Shown: piece by piece, positions 44,475 through 52,959 of the stretch
Layout of the letters: every line of letters begins with the position of its first letter
Position numbering within the stretch: the first letter of the stretch is position 1
Assembly: GCA_934149305.1 (NCBI GenBank)
Contig: CAKPEF010000003.1
Coordinates: 65,086 to 129,085 of the forward strand
DNA length: 64,000 nt
From: an uncultured Clostridia bacterium
GTDB lineage: Bacteria > Bacillota > Clostridia > TANB77 > UBA1234
Direction of reading: 5' to 3'
Notes under the pieces: generated by a model
Told to the model about the DNA's origin: nothing
Database searches by the model: none
What the model saw: only the letters and a program-made list of their open reading frames with translations
Translations under genes and position numbers: made by a program

Positions 44475-45135
44475 TGTATTAACTCTTTTTCCAGAAATGT
44501 TTGAGCCAGTAAAGCAAAGCATAATTGGAAGAGCAATGCAAAATGGGTTAATTGAATTGAATTTAATAAACTTTAGAGAATTTTCAAAAGACAAACAAAG
44601 GCATGTTGATGATTGTCCTTATGGTGGCGGTGCAGGTATGGTTTTAAAGCCAGAACCAATATATGATGCATATGTTTCTATAACAAAAGACTTAGAGTAT
44701 AAACCAAAGGTTATATATCTTTCTCCAAGAGGAAGAGTTTTTAATCAAAGCATTGCTAAAGACTTATCAAAAGAAAATCATTTGATTTTGCTTTGTGGTC
44801 ATTATGAAGGCGTTGATCAAAGAGTTCTTGATGAAATTGGAGCAGAAGAATTATCGATTGGTGACTATGTCTTAACAGGAGGCGAGCTTCCTGCAATGGT
44901 AGTTATAGATGCAATAAGCAGAAATATAGAAGGCGTATTAAATAATGAATCAATAAAAGATGAATCTTTTAACGATGGATTATTAGAATACCCACAATAC
45001 ACAAGACCAGAAGAATTTATGGGCAGAAGAGTACCAGAGGTTTTGCTTTCTGGACATCATGCAAATATTGAAAAATGGAGACGCGAGCAATCGGAGGAGA
45101 TAACGAGGGCAAACCGTCCTGATTTAATAAAATAG
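44461..45135 (+). CDS. trmD: tRNA (guanine-37-N1)-methyltransferase
   Basis: 224 residues, slightly short for the family (~240). SPOUT knot motifs: LTLFPEMFEP, DDCPYGGGAGMVLKPEP, LLCGHYEGVDQRVLDE, SIGDYVLTGGELPAM. ATG at 44461 or 44464. The methyl group at G37 prevents +1 frameshifting, chiefly at Pro CCN codons; noteworthy in a genome with recurrent +1 frameshift sites. Confidence 0.96.
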   Translation: MMKFDVLTLFPEMFEPVKQSIIGRAMQNGLIELNLINFREFSKDKQRHVDDCPYGGGAGMVLKPEPIYDAYVSITKDLEYKPKVIYLSPRGRVFNQSIAKDLSKENHLILLCGHYEGVDQRVLDEIGAEELSIGDYVLTGGELPAMVVIDAISRNIEGVLNNESIKDESFNDGLLEYPQYTRPEEFMGRRVPEVLLSGHHANIEKWRREQSEEITRANRPDLIK

Positions 45136-45170
45136 CTATGACATAAAGCCATAGTAGAAAGGAGAAAAAA

Positions 45171-45542
45171 ATGGATAAAATAAAAGCTATTGAAAACGAA
45201 CAATTAAGAGCTAACAAGCTTGAATTAAATGTTGGTGATACAGTAAAAGTACATGTTAAAATTAAGGAAGGAAACAGAGAAAGAATCCAAGTATTCGAAG
45301 GAACAATTATTAAAAGACAACGTGGTGGTTCAAACGAAACATTCACAGTTAGAAGAATTGCTTACGGTACAGGAGTTGAAAGAACTTTCTTAGTAAACTC
45401 ACCAAAGGTAGAAAAAGTTGAAATCGTTAGACATGGTAAAGTAAGAAGAGCTAAACTTTATTACCTAAGAGACAGAGTTGGTAAAGCAACAAAAGTTAAA
45501 GAAGATATCGCAACAAAAAATGCAACAGAAGAAAACGCATAG
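45171..45542 (+). CDS. rplS: 50S ribosomal protein L19
   Basis: 123 residues: GDTVKVHVKIKEGNRERIQV, then FEGTIIKRQRGGSNETFTVR and VRRAKLYYLRDRVGKAT. Last gene of the operon, AAGGAG before ATG. Confidence 0.97.
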   Translation: MDKIKAIENEQLRANKLELNVGDTVKVHVKIKEGNRERIQVFEGTIIKRQRGGSNETFTVRRIAYGTGVERTFLVNSPKVEKVEIVRHGKVRRAKLYYLRDRVGKATKVKEDIATKNATEENA

Positions 45543-45558
45543 TTTCATATAATATCTA

Positions 45559-45605
45559 TTTAAGCCTAAATTATTACAAGTTTAATGATTTAGGCTTATT
45601 TTTTA
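45559..45605 (+). terminator. Intrinsic terminator of the ffh-rplS operon
   Basis: TAAGCCTAAAT / ATTTAGGCTTA stem and T run. Confidence 0.88.
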
Positions 45606-45663
45606 TAAATTTGAAAAGTAACCATTTGTGGCTGTATTTCCAAATATTACATTCACTTTTAAG

Positions 45664-45693
45664 TTGACATCACAATGTAATGGGTTATATAAT
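45664..45693 (+). promoter_or_regulatory. Promoter of the metallophosphoesterase gene
   Basis: TTGACA at 45664-45669, 18-base spacer, TATAAT at 45688-45693. Confidence 0.75.
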
Positions 45694-45740
45694 TGGGGTA
45701 AGTTGAAACCTAAATAATATAAACACGGAGGATAATTCTT

Positions 45741-46664
45741 GTGGTTAATGCACTGAAACTTATGGAGAAAGCCAATAGTCAATTTATGAGCGCAAATTCT
45801 GATGAATTAGGCATAGACTATAAACTATTTAAAAGCATTGCAACTCGGTGTGGATATTCCATTTTAGAAAGAAAAGAAGGATACAAAAAACTCTTTAAAC
45901 TCAGAAAAAGTGGTATTCCACTGGTTAAATTATATCCGTATGAACAAGACAACACATTTAATTTTTTAGATATTTCAGATATTCATGTTGGAAACAAAAT
46001 GTTTGATCCTGACAAATTAAGAAGCATACTCGAAGCAGCAAAAAAGAGAAATGTGAGACAAGTTTTTATTGCGGGAGACATATTTGAGGCAGTATATGAT
46101 AGCGCAGAATACGACTTTAGAATTATGAGCTCCAATAAACAGAAATATATAGAAAAGCGTTTTAAGGATGAGCTTTATAGAGTTAGCAAAATATTCGCTG
46201 AGTATCCGTTTGATTATTATGCAATCAACGGTAATCATGAATACGAATATGAGCAGCTTGGCATAGAAAGTCCGATAAAACAGCTTGAAGAAAAATTAAG
46301 ACGATATGGGGTTAACTTCAACAGTTACGACACATATATTGTAGATTTTTTAATAGCTGGTGTTATAAAGCGCGTTATGCATCTTGAAAGTTTTTACACG
46401 CAAAAAACGGTCTGCGCATCGCTCGAAAGATTGTATGAATTTAATAGACACGGAGGCTTAAATGTAAAAATATCCGAAACCGAAAAAGTTCCGATTAGAT
46501 TTTTAGAGTGTGGGCATGTTCACCTCACGATGGAACTTTATAGTGCAAGGCATAATGTATATGTTATGCAACCTGGTTCACTTATCGTGACAGAAAATCC
46601 ATATGAATCTGGGATTTTTGCTAGAGGCGAAGTGACAAAAGAAAGAAATATCGTAAGGTATTAA
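45741..46664 (+). CDS. Calcineurin-like metallophosphoesterase
   Basis: 307 residues from GTG at 45741 with GGAGG 8 bases upstream. Metal ligands: DISDIHVG (D-x-H), AGDIFE (GD), NGNHEYE (GNHE) and CGHVHLT (GHxH). An ~70-residue N-terminal extension has a helical, possibly HTH-like part. Codon use is less AT-biased than neighbours (CGC, CTC, GCG), and codon 36 is CGG read as Arg, so it may be transferred. Substrate unknown. Confidence 0.87.
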   Translation: MVNALKLMEKANSQFMSANSDELGIDYKLFKSIATRCGYSILERKEGYKKLFKLRKSGIPLVKLYPYEQDNTFNFLDISDIHVGNKMFDPDKLRSILEAAKKRNVRQVFIAGDIFEAVYDSAEYDFRIMSSNKQKYIEKRFKDELYRVSKIFAEYPFDYYAINGNHEYEYEQLGIESPIKQLEEKLRRYGVNFNSYDTYIVDFLIAGVIKRVMHLESFYTQKTVCASLERLYEFNRHGGLNVKISETEKVPIRFLECGHVHLTMELYSARHNVYVMQPGSLIVTENPYESGIFARGEVTKERNIVRY

Positions 46665-46667
46665 GAT

Positions 46668-46700
46668 TAAGGAGCTTTGAAGAAATTCAAGGCTCCTTTT
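46668..46700 (+). terminator. Intrinsic terminator
   Basis: AAGGAGC-TTTGAA / TTCAAGGCTCCTT with following T. Confidence 0.78.
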
Positions 46701-46820
46701 ATGAAATATTTTAATTAAAGATATTACGATTTTAATTCCAATTTTTATATATTTAGTATATACTGTATATATTATGAAACTTACATGAGTAGAGTAAACT
46801 AATTTATAAAACAGTTGCAA

Positions 46821-46928
46821 AAATGTAGCTTAAGCTTAGGCGTGCTTCATAAATCAAAACATTTTGAACAAATATTGTAATCAACAATGAAATGCAAAAG
46901 ATGTAGCTTAAGTGCGCTCCATAAAAAT
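46821..46928 (+). repeat. Two dispersed leader repeat copies before the PstS-like gene
   Basis: First copy 46821-46854 (TGTAGCTTAAGCTTAGG then CGTGCTTCATAAA); second 46899-46928 (ATGTAGCTTAAG then TGCGCTCCATAAAAA). The second is followed by GAACACAACC and AAGGGGGAA before ATG. Confidence 0.75.
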
Positions 46929-46964
46929 TAGTGAACACAACCATAAATACAAGGGGGAATAAAA

Positions 46965-47963
46965 ATGAAAAAATTTTTAATATGTTTAGTTACGGTTATT
47001 TGTGCATGTGGTATTGTTTTTGGTTGCATGCTATGGTATAAATCAGCTACAAACCCGAATGTAGAAGAACCTAGCAAAATATCTGGCGATAAAAGTGGTG
47101 AGCAAACTATAGTAGACAATCAAGAAATTATAGATAAAGACACCGAAAAAGAGCAAGATAAAACACCTATATTTACATTAGAAAATTATCCAAAAGTAGA
47201 TGCTTCACTTGCCATTCACCCACTAGTAAACAGTATAGCTTCGAACTTTTTGGGCATTCCAAAAACAGAGTTGAATTTTGAATACACAAAGACTCGTTCA
47301 AGTACAGTATATAAAAACTTAATAGACAAAAAAGTTGATGTAATATTTGCTGCTGAAGCTGCAAAAGAAGATTTAGAATATGCGAAATCTCAGAATGTAG
47401 AACTAAAAATAATTCCAACAACAAGTAGCGCTTTCGTATTTATCGTAAATACTGAAAATCCAGTAGAAAATTTAACTTTAGAACAAGTTCAAAAGATATA
47501 TAAAGGTGAAATAACCAATTGGAAAGAAGTTGGCGGAAATGATGAAGAAATAATTCCTTATCAAAGACCAAATGGGAGTGGAAGCCAAACAGCAATGCTT
47601 TCACTTGTAATGAAAGATGAAAATTTAATGACTGCACCAAAAATGAAAATTGAAGCAGAGATGGGCGGATTAATAGATGCAATTGCAGAATATGATAATG
47701 CGAAAAATGCAATTGGATATTCATATTTTTACTATGTAAATACAATGTATAAAAAAGATACTGTTAAAATGCTTGCAATAAATGGAGTAAAGCCAACAAT
47801 AGAAACAATAAAAAATGGAACATATCCAATATTCACAAATGGTTTTATAGCATATAGAGCGGATGAAAAAGAAGATTCAAACACATTAAAATGGGTGAAT
47901 GCAGTTTTATCAGAAAGAGGAAGCAAAATAATAGAAGATGCTGGATATGTTCCAGTAAATTAA
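46965..47963 (+). CDS. PstS-like phosphate-binding protein
   Basis: 332 residues with an N-terminal signal or anchor (MKKFLICLVTVICACGIVFG) and a polar linker. The periplasmic-binding fold shows the PBP-like phosphate pattern: DASLAIHPLVNSIASNFLG, DVIFAAEAAKEDLEYA, LEQVQKIYKGEITNWKEVGG and QRPNGSGSQTAM. No pstCAB genes follow, so it may act as a sensor or a wall-bound ligand trap. Two leader repeats precede it. Confidence 0.82.
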   Translation: MKKFLICLVTVICACGIVFGCMLWYKSATNPNVEEPSKISGDKSGEQTIVDNQEIIDKDTEKEQDKTPIFTLENYPKVDASLAIHPLVNSIASNFLGIPKTELNFEYTKTRSSTVYKNLIDKKVDVIFAAEAAKEDLEYAKSQNVELKIIPTTSSAFVFIVNTENPVENLTLEQVQKIYKGEITNWKEVGGNDEEIIPYQRPNGSGSQTAMLSLVMKDENLMTAPKMKIEAEMGGLIDAIAEYDNAKNAIGYSYFYYVNTMYKKDTVKMLAINGVKPTIETIKNGTYPIFTNGFIAYRADEKEDSNTLKWVNAVLSERGSKIIEDAGYVPVN

Positions 47964-48000
47964 GCACGCTAATAACAAATTAAATTATTTAAACAAACTA

Positions 48001-48026
48001 GATGTAAAAGTGTGCTCCATAAAAAT
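48001..48026 (+). repeat. Dispersed leader repeat, 3' half only
   Basis: GATGTAAAAGTGTGCTCCAT followed by AAAAAT. The 5' arm is missing. It precedes the exported DUF3298-like gene. Confidence 0.65.
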
Positions 48027-48065
48027 AAATATTCATACTAAATTCTATAAAAAAGGAGAAACTAT

Positions 48066-49775
48066 ATGAAAAAAATAATTTTCGGGTTAATAGCCTTTGG
48101 TGTTGTATGCTTTGCAACGACTGGCGTATTGATATATAGTCATAATCAAAAAATAGCGCAAGGAGAAAAACATGATATTATAGAAAAAAGTGGCGATGTG
48201 TCAACTGAAATAAAAAGTGGCGAAACATCAGGAGAAAATAAAAAAGATGAAGAAACAGTAAGTGGTGATATAAAAGAAAATAACAAGGAAAAGACATTGG
48301 ATTTAAATGGAACATATAATGAAAATGACATTATCATAAGTGAGAATGCAGAGATTTTTAATAGTGTTGAAATACAAATCCCACAGATAAGTGGACTAAA
48401 GAATAAAGATATTGAAACAAAAGTAAACAATAGCATAAGAGAAAAGATTTATAGTTCTCTAAAAGAATATTCAGATATTGAATATATGTCATTTTATACA
48501 AATGCAAATTTCTCAAATGTTCTTTCAATAATCTGCACTTGCGGATTGAAAGATGATTGGAAAGAAATCTACCTTAATTATGAATTGATAAATGGCGAAG
48601 AGTTAAAATTAGACGATTTATTAAGCAAAAATACAGATATCTATACAGTAGTTAGAAAGGCTTTTTATAGAGCTGCAGCAGGTTCTGCTGTAAGGAATGA
48701 GGATATAGAAGAACCTAAATATGATCCAACAACTAATACTTGGTATATCTATCGATATGAATGGAATACTAGCACAGAGAGTTCTGAAAAAAAGAAAGTT
48801 GAATTTGTTATAGATGAAGATGAAGTTGCCCAAAATATAGCAAACTTTATAAATTCATCAAGAAAAGATTTTTTCTTTTCATCACAAGGAGTTTACTTAA
48901 AAACATATAACTATTTTGTCAACTTTACTGATATAGCTGATAATATTGTGATTTATGATAAATACTTGACAGATGAAAGTCTATACGAGAGGGATGACAT
49001 AGGATTAAAAAATCTATTTACATGTGCATTTTCTTGTTCAAATGTTGTAAAATACCAAGACTATAAAATGCTTGGAGACAATTTGTTTTATGATGTGGCG
49101 ATAAAAGAAAGTGATACTGTGATATGGAATAGGATAAATGCAGCAGGTGTAAACGAAAAAATGTGTGAATTATTAAAGAAAAAATCATATAAAAAATTAG
49201 AAGAATACAAAGAATTAGCAAGCAAAAATCCCGACAAATTTTATGTAGTAATAATAAGACCATTAGTAAGTATGTTAGATTTTGAAAATAATGCAGAAAA
49301 CACATATTTTATAAATACACAGTTAGATATAAAATTAGCAGAAAATCAAGAATCCAAAGAAGCTAACATGAAGCAAATCAAAGAGCAATATAGATATCCT
49401 AATGTTTCGTTTTATGGTAGTGCAGGAGATTATTATTATGATTATAATAATCCTGCAAAAATAGTTTTTGAACCAGTTGAATGGTATGATTTAAAAACAT
49501 TAGAAAAGATAGATATAGAAAAATATTATAATGAAAACGAAGAATATAGAGAGTTTTTAAATAATGTAATTAAAGCAAAATTAGCAGAAACTTATCCTAC
49601 AATAAATAGTGAACTAGAAGTTGAAAGCATAAAATATGATATGAAAGAAGATAAAGGATATTTTGAATGCGTTGTTATTGTGCACTTTAAAGAAAATGAA
49701 TACGGAGTAGATAATATAAAATTGTATACAACAACTTATACAGAAATCATGTACTCTGGTCCGGCAGGTTTGTAA
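48066..49775 (+). CDS. Large exported protein with DUF3298-like segments
   Basis: 569 residues: signal anchor KKIIFGLIAFGVVCFATTGV, a Ser/Gly/Glu/Lys-rich linker (~30-80) with repeated SGD/SGE/SGEN, then a long extracellular part. LINGEELKLDDLLSKNTDIY resembles the DUF3298 pattern (G..ltL.DlF). The PstS-like protein just upstream has a similar SGDKSGEQ linker, so the two may share a surface environment. murT follows after 15 bases. Confidence 0.6.
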   Translation: MKKIIFGLIAFGVVCFATTGVLIYSHNQKIAQGEKHDIIEKSGDVSTEIKSGETSGENKKDEETVSGDIKENNKEKTLDLNGTYNENDIIISENAEIFNSVEIQIPQISGLKNKDIETKVNNSIREKIYSSLKEYSDIEYMSFYTNANFSNVLSIICTCGLKDDWKEIYLNYELINGEELKLDDLLSKNTDIYTVVRKAFYRAAAGSAVRNEDIEEPKYDPTTNTWYIYRYEWNTSTESSEKKKVEFVIDEDEVAQNIANFINSSRKDFFFSSQGVYLKTYNYFVNFTDIADNIVIYDKYLTDESLYERDDIGLKNLFTCAFSCSNVVKYQDYKMLGDNLFYDVAIKESDTVIWNRINAAGVNEKMCELLKKKSYKKLEEYKELASKNPDKFYVVIIRPLVSMLDFENNAENTYFINTQLDIKLAENQESKEANMKQIKEQYRYPNVSFYGSAGDYYYDYNNPAKIVFEPVEWYDLKTLEKIDIEKYYNENEEYREFLNNVIKAKLAETYPTINSELEVESIKYDMKEDKGYFECVVIVHFKENEYGVDNIKLYTTTYTEIMYSGPAGL

Positions 49776-49790
49776 ATTAAGGGGAAAGAT

Positions 49791-51105
49791 ATGAAAACAT
49801 TTATTATTTTATTAAATAAATTTATATACTGGCTAGGAAAGCTAGTAGGCAAGGGAAGTAGCATGCCACGGAAAAATTGCACTTAAGTTAGATAGAAACA
49901 TATTAAAAAAGATAAAACTTCCAGATGATATAATAGTTGTAACAGGTAGCAATGGGAAGACATCAACGGTTGAAATGATAAATAGCGTATTAACCGAAAA
50001 TGGGAAGACGGTTGCTTGTAATTTAGAAGGTTCAAACCAAACCGAGGGCGTTACAACAATGATTTTAAATAATTGCAATTTGCATGGAGAAGTAAAAAAA
50101 GATGTGCTTTTAATAGAAAGTGATGAAAGATATTTAAGACATACTTTGAAGTTTTTTAGACCTAAATATTTAGTCGTAACAAACTTATACAGAGACCAAA
50201 TGACTCGAAACGGCCACCCTGAGCTTATTTACGATATTATAAAAGAAGCGATAACAGATGATATACATTTGATTTTAAACACAGATGATCCTCTTTCTTC
50301 ACTATATGGTTATAAAAAGAATAATGTTACATACTTTGGAATGAATGAAAATAAGTTTTCAAAGAAAGTAAATGATAGTGTGTATGATGATGGAAAGTAC
50401 TGTCCTAATTGCAAAAAGCTATTAAGATATGATTATTATCATTACAATCATATAGGTTCATACAAATGTGAAAATTGTGGACATGCTAGAAAAGAGCCAG
50501 ACTATGCAGTAACAGATTTTAACTTTGATGTTGGCGAGATGACAATAAACAGAAAATATAAACTTCAAATGAATTTAAGAAGCATATATAATGCATATAA
50601 TCTTCTTGCAACATTTGCTGTATGTAGATTAGTTGGAATAAAAGATGATAAAATAGTTGAATCTTTAAATAACTATGTAATTAAAAATGATAGAATACAA
50701 AAGTTTGAATTAAATGGGCATGATGCAATGTTACTTACATCAAAGCATGAAAATTCAATATCATATAACCAATCACTTTTATATGTAACGAGAGAAAAAG
50801 AAGATTGTACTGTGGTTATAATTGTTGATGCTGTAAGTAGAAAATATTTTACAAGCGAGACTTCATGGCTTTGGGATATAGATTTCGAACTTTTGAAAAG
50901 TGAGAATGTAAAAAAAGTTATTTTAGGTGGAAAATATGTACATGACTTGGTTACAAGAATGGAGTTCGCAGAAATCAATATGGATAAAGTTGTTGCAAAG
51001 AGTGATTTAGATGAACTAATGAAAGAAACAAAAGAAAATTCGATAGGAAAGATATATGTCATAACATGTTTTTCAGATAGAATGAAGTTTTTGAATAGGA
51101 GGTAA
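49791..51105 (+). CDS. murT: MurT lipid II isoglutaminyl synthase subunit, interrupted by +1 frameshift at a CGG codon
   Basis: With GatD amidates D-Glu of lipid II. ATG at 49791 follows AAGGGGAAAGAT. After 26 codons (…GKGSSMP) an in-frame CGG (49869-49871) leads to TAA five codons later. Skipping C49869 restores GKIALKLDRNIL and the Mur ligase ATP site VVTGSNGKTSTVEMINS. The Cys4 zinc ribbon of MurT is intact (CPNCKKLL, YKCENCGHA), and the DUF1727 C-terminus runs to 51105. The joined product is 437 residues, normal. gatD follows after 4 bases. Confidence 0.93.
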
Positions 51106-51109
51106 GACT

Positions 51110-51821
51110 ATGAAAATATTGCATCTATACTACGATATAATGAATTTATATGGAGATTATCGGAAATGTTAGTATACTAAAGAAACATTTAGAAGATCAA
51201 GGTTTAGAAGTTGTTTTAGATAAAAAAACAATTGGAGAAGAAGTGAATTTTAATGAATATAATTTTATATTTATAGGAAGTGGCACAGAGAAAAATTTAG
51301 ATGTCGTTTTAAAAGATTTGCAAAACAGAAAAGAAGAATTAGAAAAATACATAGATAGTGAAAAGGTAATTTTGATGACAGGAAATAGTTTCGAAATGCT
51401 TGGCAAGAAAATAGATAATGAAGAATGTCTTGGAATATTTGATTTTGAAACAACTAGAGATAAAGATAGAGAGACATCTGACATAATATATAAATCAAAA
51501 TTTTTAAGTAAGCCTGTCGTAGGTTTTGTGAATAAAATGACAAAAATGTATCACAATATGAATCCATTTTTCGAAGTTGAATTTGGAATAGGTGAGAATG
51601 AAAACAATGATTATGAAGGAATAAAATATAAAAACTTGTATGGTACTCATGTTTCTGGTCCTATTTTAGTTAGAAATCCAGAGCTATTAAAAATGTTAGT
51701 AGATACGATATGTAAGCAAAATAAAATAAAGACGAAGGAAATAAGCTATGAAAATGAAGAAGAGGGATATAACCTTGTACTTAGCGAATTAAAAAATAGA
51801 AAGCAAAAAGAGCAAAAATAA
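51110..51821 (+). CDS. gatD: GatD amidotransferase subunit, interrupted by +1 frameshift at a CGG codon
   Basis: ATG at 51110 follows ATAGGAGGTAAG. The frame reads MKILHLYYDIMNLYGDY and then CGG (51161-51163), TAG two codons later. Skipping C51161 gives GNVSILKKHLEDQGLEV, the GatD continuation, to 51821; the joined product is 236 residues. The class I glutaminase nucleophile region reads VILMTGNSFEMLGKK where CGGYQ is usual, so the catalytic Cys seems replaced by Thr. The GTHVSGPILVRNPELL segment with the active-site His is kept. The subunit may deliver no ammonia from glutamine itself. Confidence 0.9.
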
Positions 51822-51840
51822 ATTTGCTCTTTTACTTTTG
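51806..51840. terminator. Bidirectional terminator between gatD and the sigma factor gene
   Basis: AAAAGAGCAAA / TTTGCTCTTTT stem with A run and T run, serving convergent genes. Confidence 0.85.
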
Positions 51841-51848
51841 TTTGCATA

Positions 51849-52793
51849 TCATTCAACGTATGTTTTAAATAATTTGCAAAATTTTTTGTCTCTTCTTAAC
51901 CTATTAAGTCCTTTCTCCTGAATTTGCCGAACTCTTTCGCGAGATAAGCCAAGTTCTTTTCCAATTTCATCGAGAGTATATGTTTTACCATCTATAAGTC
52001 CAAATCTTTTTAGAATTATAAATGTTGCGCGGTCATTGAGGGTGGAAGAAATCACCTCACAAAGAGCCGTTTTTAAATTCCGATGATCATACTCTTCTTG
52101 AACATCAAGAGTTGACTCATCTTCGATGAAGGATGATATTTCGGTTTCACCATCACTTTCTTTAACAAGAGTTGAAAGTGAAATGACATCGACATAAGAG
52201 GTCTTGAGCTTAATAATTTGCTCTTCAGAAAAGCCAGTAATTTTGACAAGTTCCGCCATTGTGGGTTGTCTTGCATTCTCTTCTGCGAAGACAATTTCTG
52301 CGCGAAGAATTTTACGAATGCTTTCGTGCACATATGAAGGAAGTCGAATTACTCTGCTTTTATCAGATATACCTCTTCTTATTGCTTGTGCAATCCAATA
52401 GCTAGCATAAGTAGAAAAATGGTAACCCTTTCTGTAATCATACTTGTCAATCGCTATAAGAAGACCAATGTTTCCATCTTGAATTAAATCTTCTTCAGCG
52501 ATATTACAGCAGAGAGAGTACTTATGAGCAAATTTTGTGACCAACAGAAGGTTAGAGGAAATAATGATTTCCCTTGCTTTTTCATCGCCGGCTTCTTTTT
52601 GTTTGAACAGTTCTACGCATTCTTCATGAGAAAGAAGAGGATGTTCTTTTGCCTCTTTGTAATATATACCAAGAGATGTTCCGGCAAGATTTGGAGGTAT
52701 ATGTGCTGGGATATTTTGAGTTTCGAGTGTTTCAAGAACTTCATCAGTAGCTTCTTGAATCGAGGCATCGTACATATACTGAGTTGTATCCAT
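51849..52793 (-). CDS. Sigma-70 family RNA polymerase sigma factor
   Basis: 314 residues with AAAGGAG upstream. Region 1.2 is followed by region 2 (EEDLIQDGNIGLLIAIDKYDYRKGYHFSTYASYWIAQAIRR), region 3 and region 4.2 (GLSRERVRQIQEKGLNRLRR). It lacks the long region 1.1, so it is a short primary-like or a group 2 factor. Two Arg codons are CGG, one of them the Arg of RVRQI, which is conserved across sigma-70 proteins; this shows that CGG can be read as Arg at least in this gene. Codon use is richer in C/G than neighbours. Confidence 0.93.
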   Translation of the reverse strand: MDTTQYMYDASIQEATDEVLETLETQNIPAHIPPNLAGTSLGIYYKEAKEHPLLSHEECVELFKQKEAGDEKAREIIISSNLLLVTKFAHKYSLCCNIAEEDLIQDGNIGLLIAIDKYDYRKGYHFSTYASYWIAQAIRRGISDKSRVIRLPSYVHESIRKILRAEIVFAEENARQPTMAELVKITGFSEEQIIKLKTSYVDVISLSTLVKESDGETEISSFIEDESTLDVQEEYDHRNLKTALCEVISSTLNDRATFIILKRFGLIDGKTYTLDEIGKELGLSRERVRQIQEKGLNRLRRDKKFCKLFKTYVE

Positions 52794-52959
52794 ATGAAAA
52801 TACGCTCCTTTTAGGATAACATAATTTGTGTACCAAACATTATTTTAACATCAAAATAGAAAAAAATCAATAAATATTTAAAATATAGTGAACCAATTGA
52901 CTAAAACAATCATATTTAATATAATTTATACGTATATTATCTTTAAAGGAGGGTCTTTA

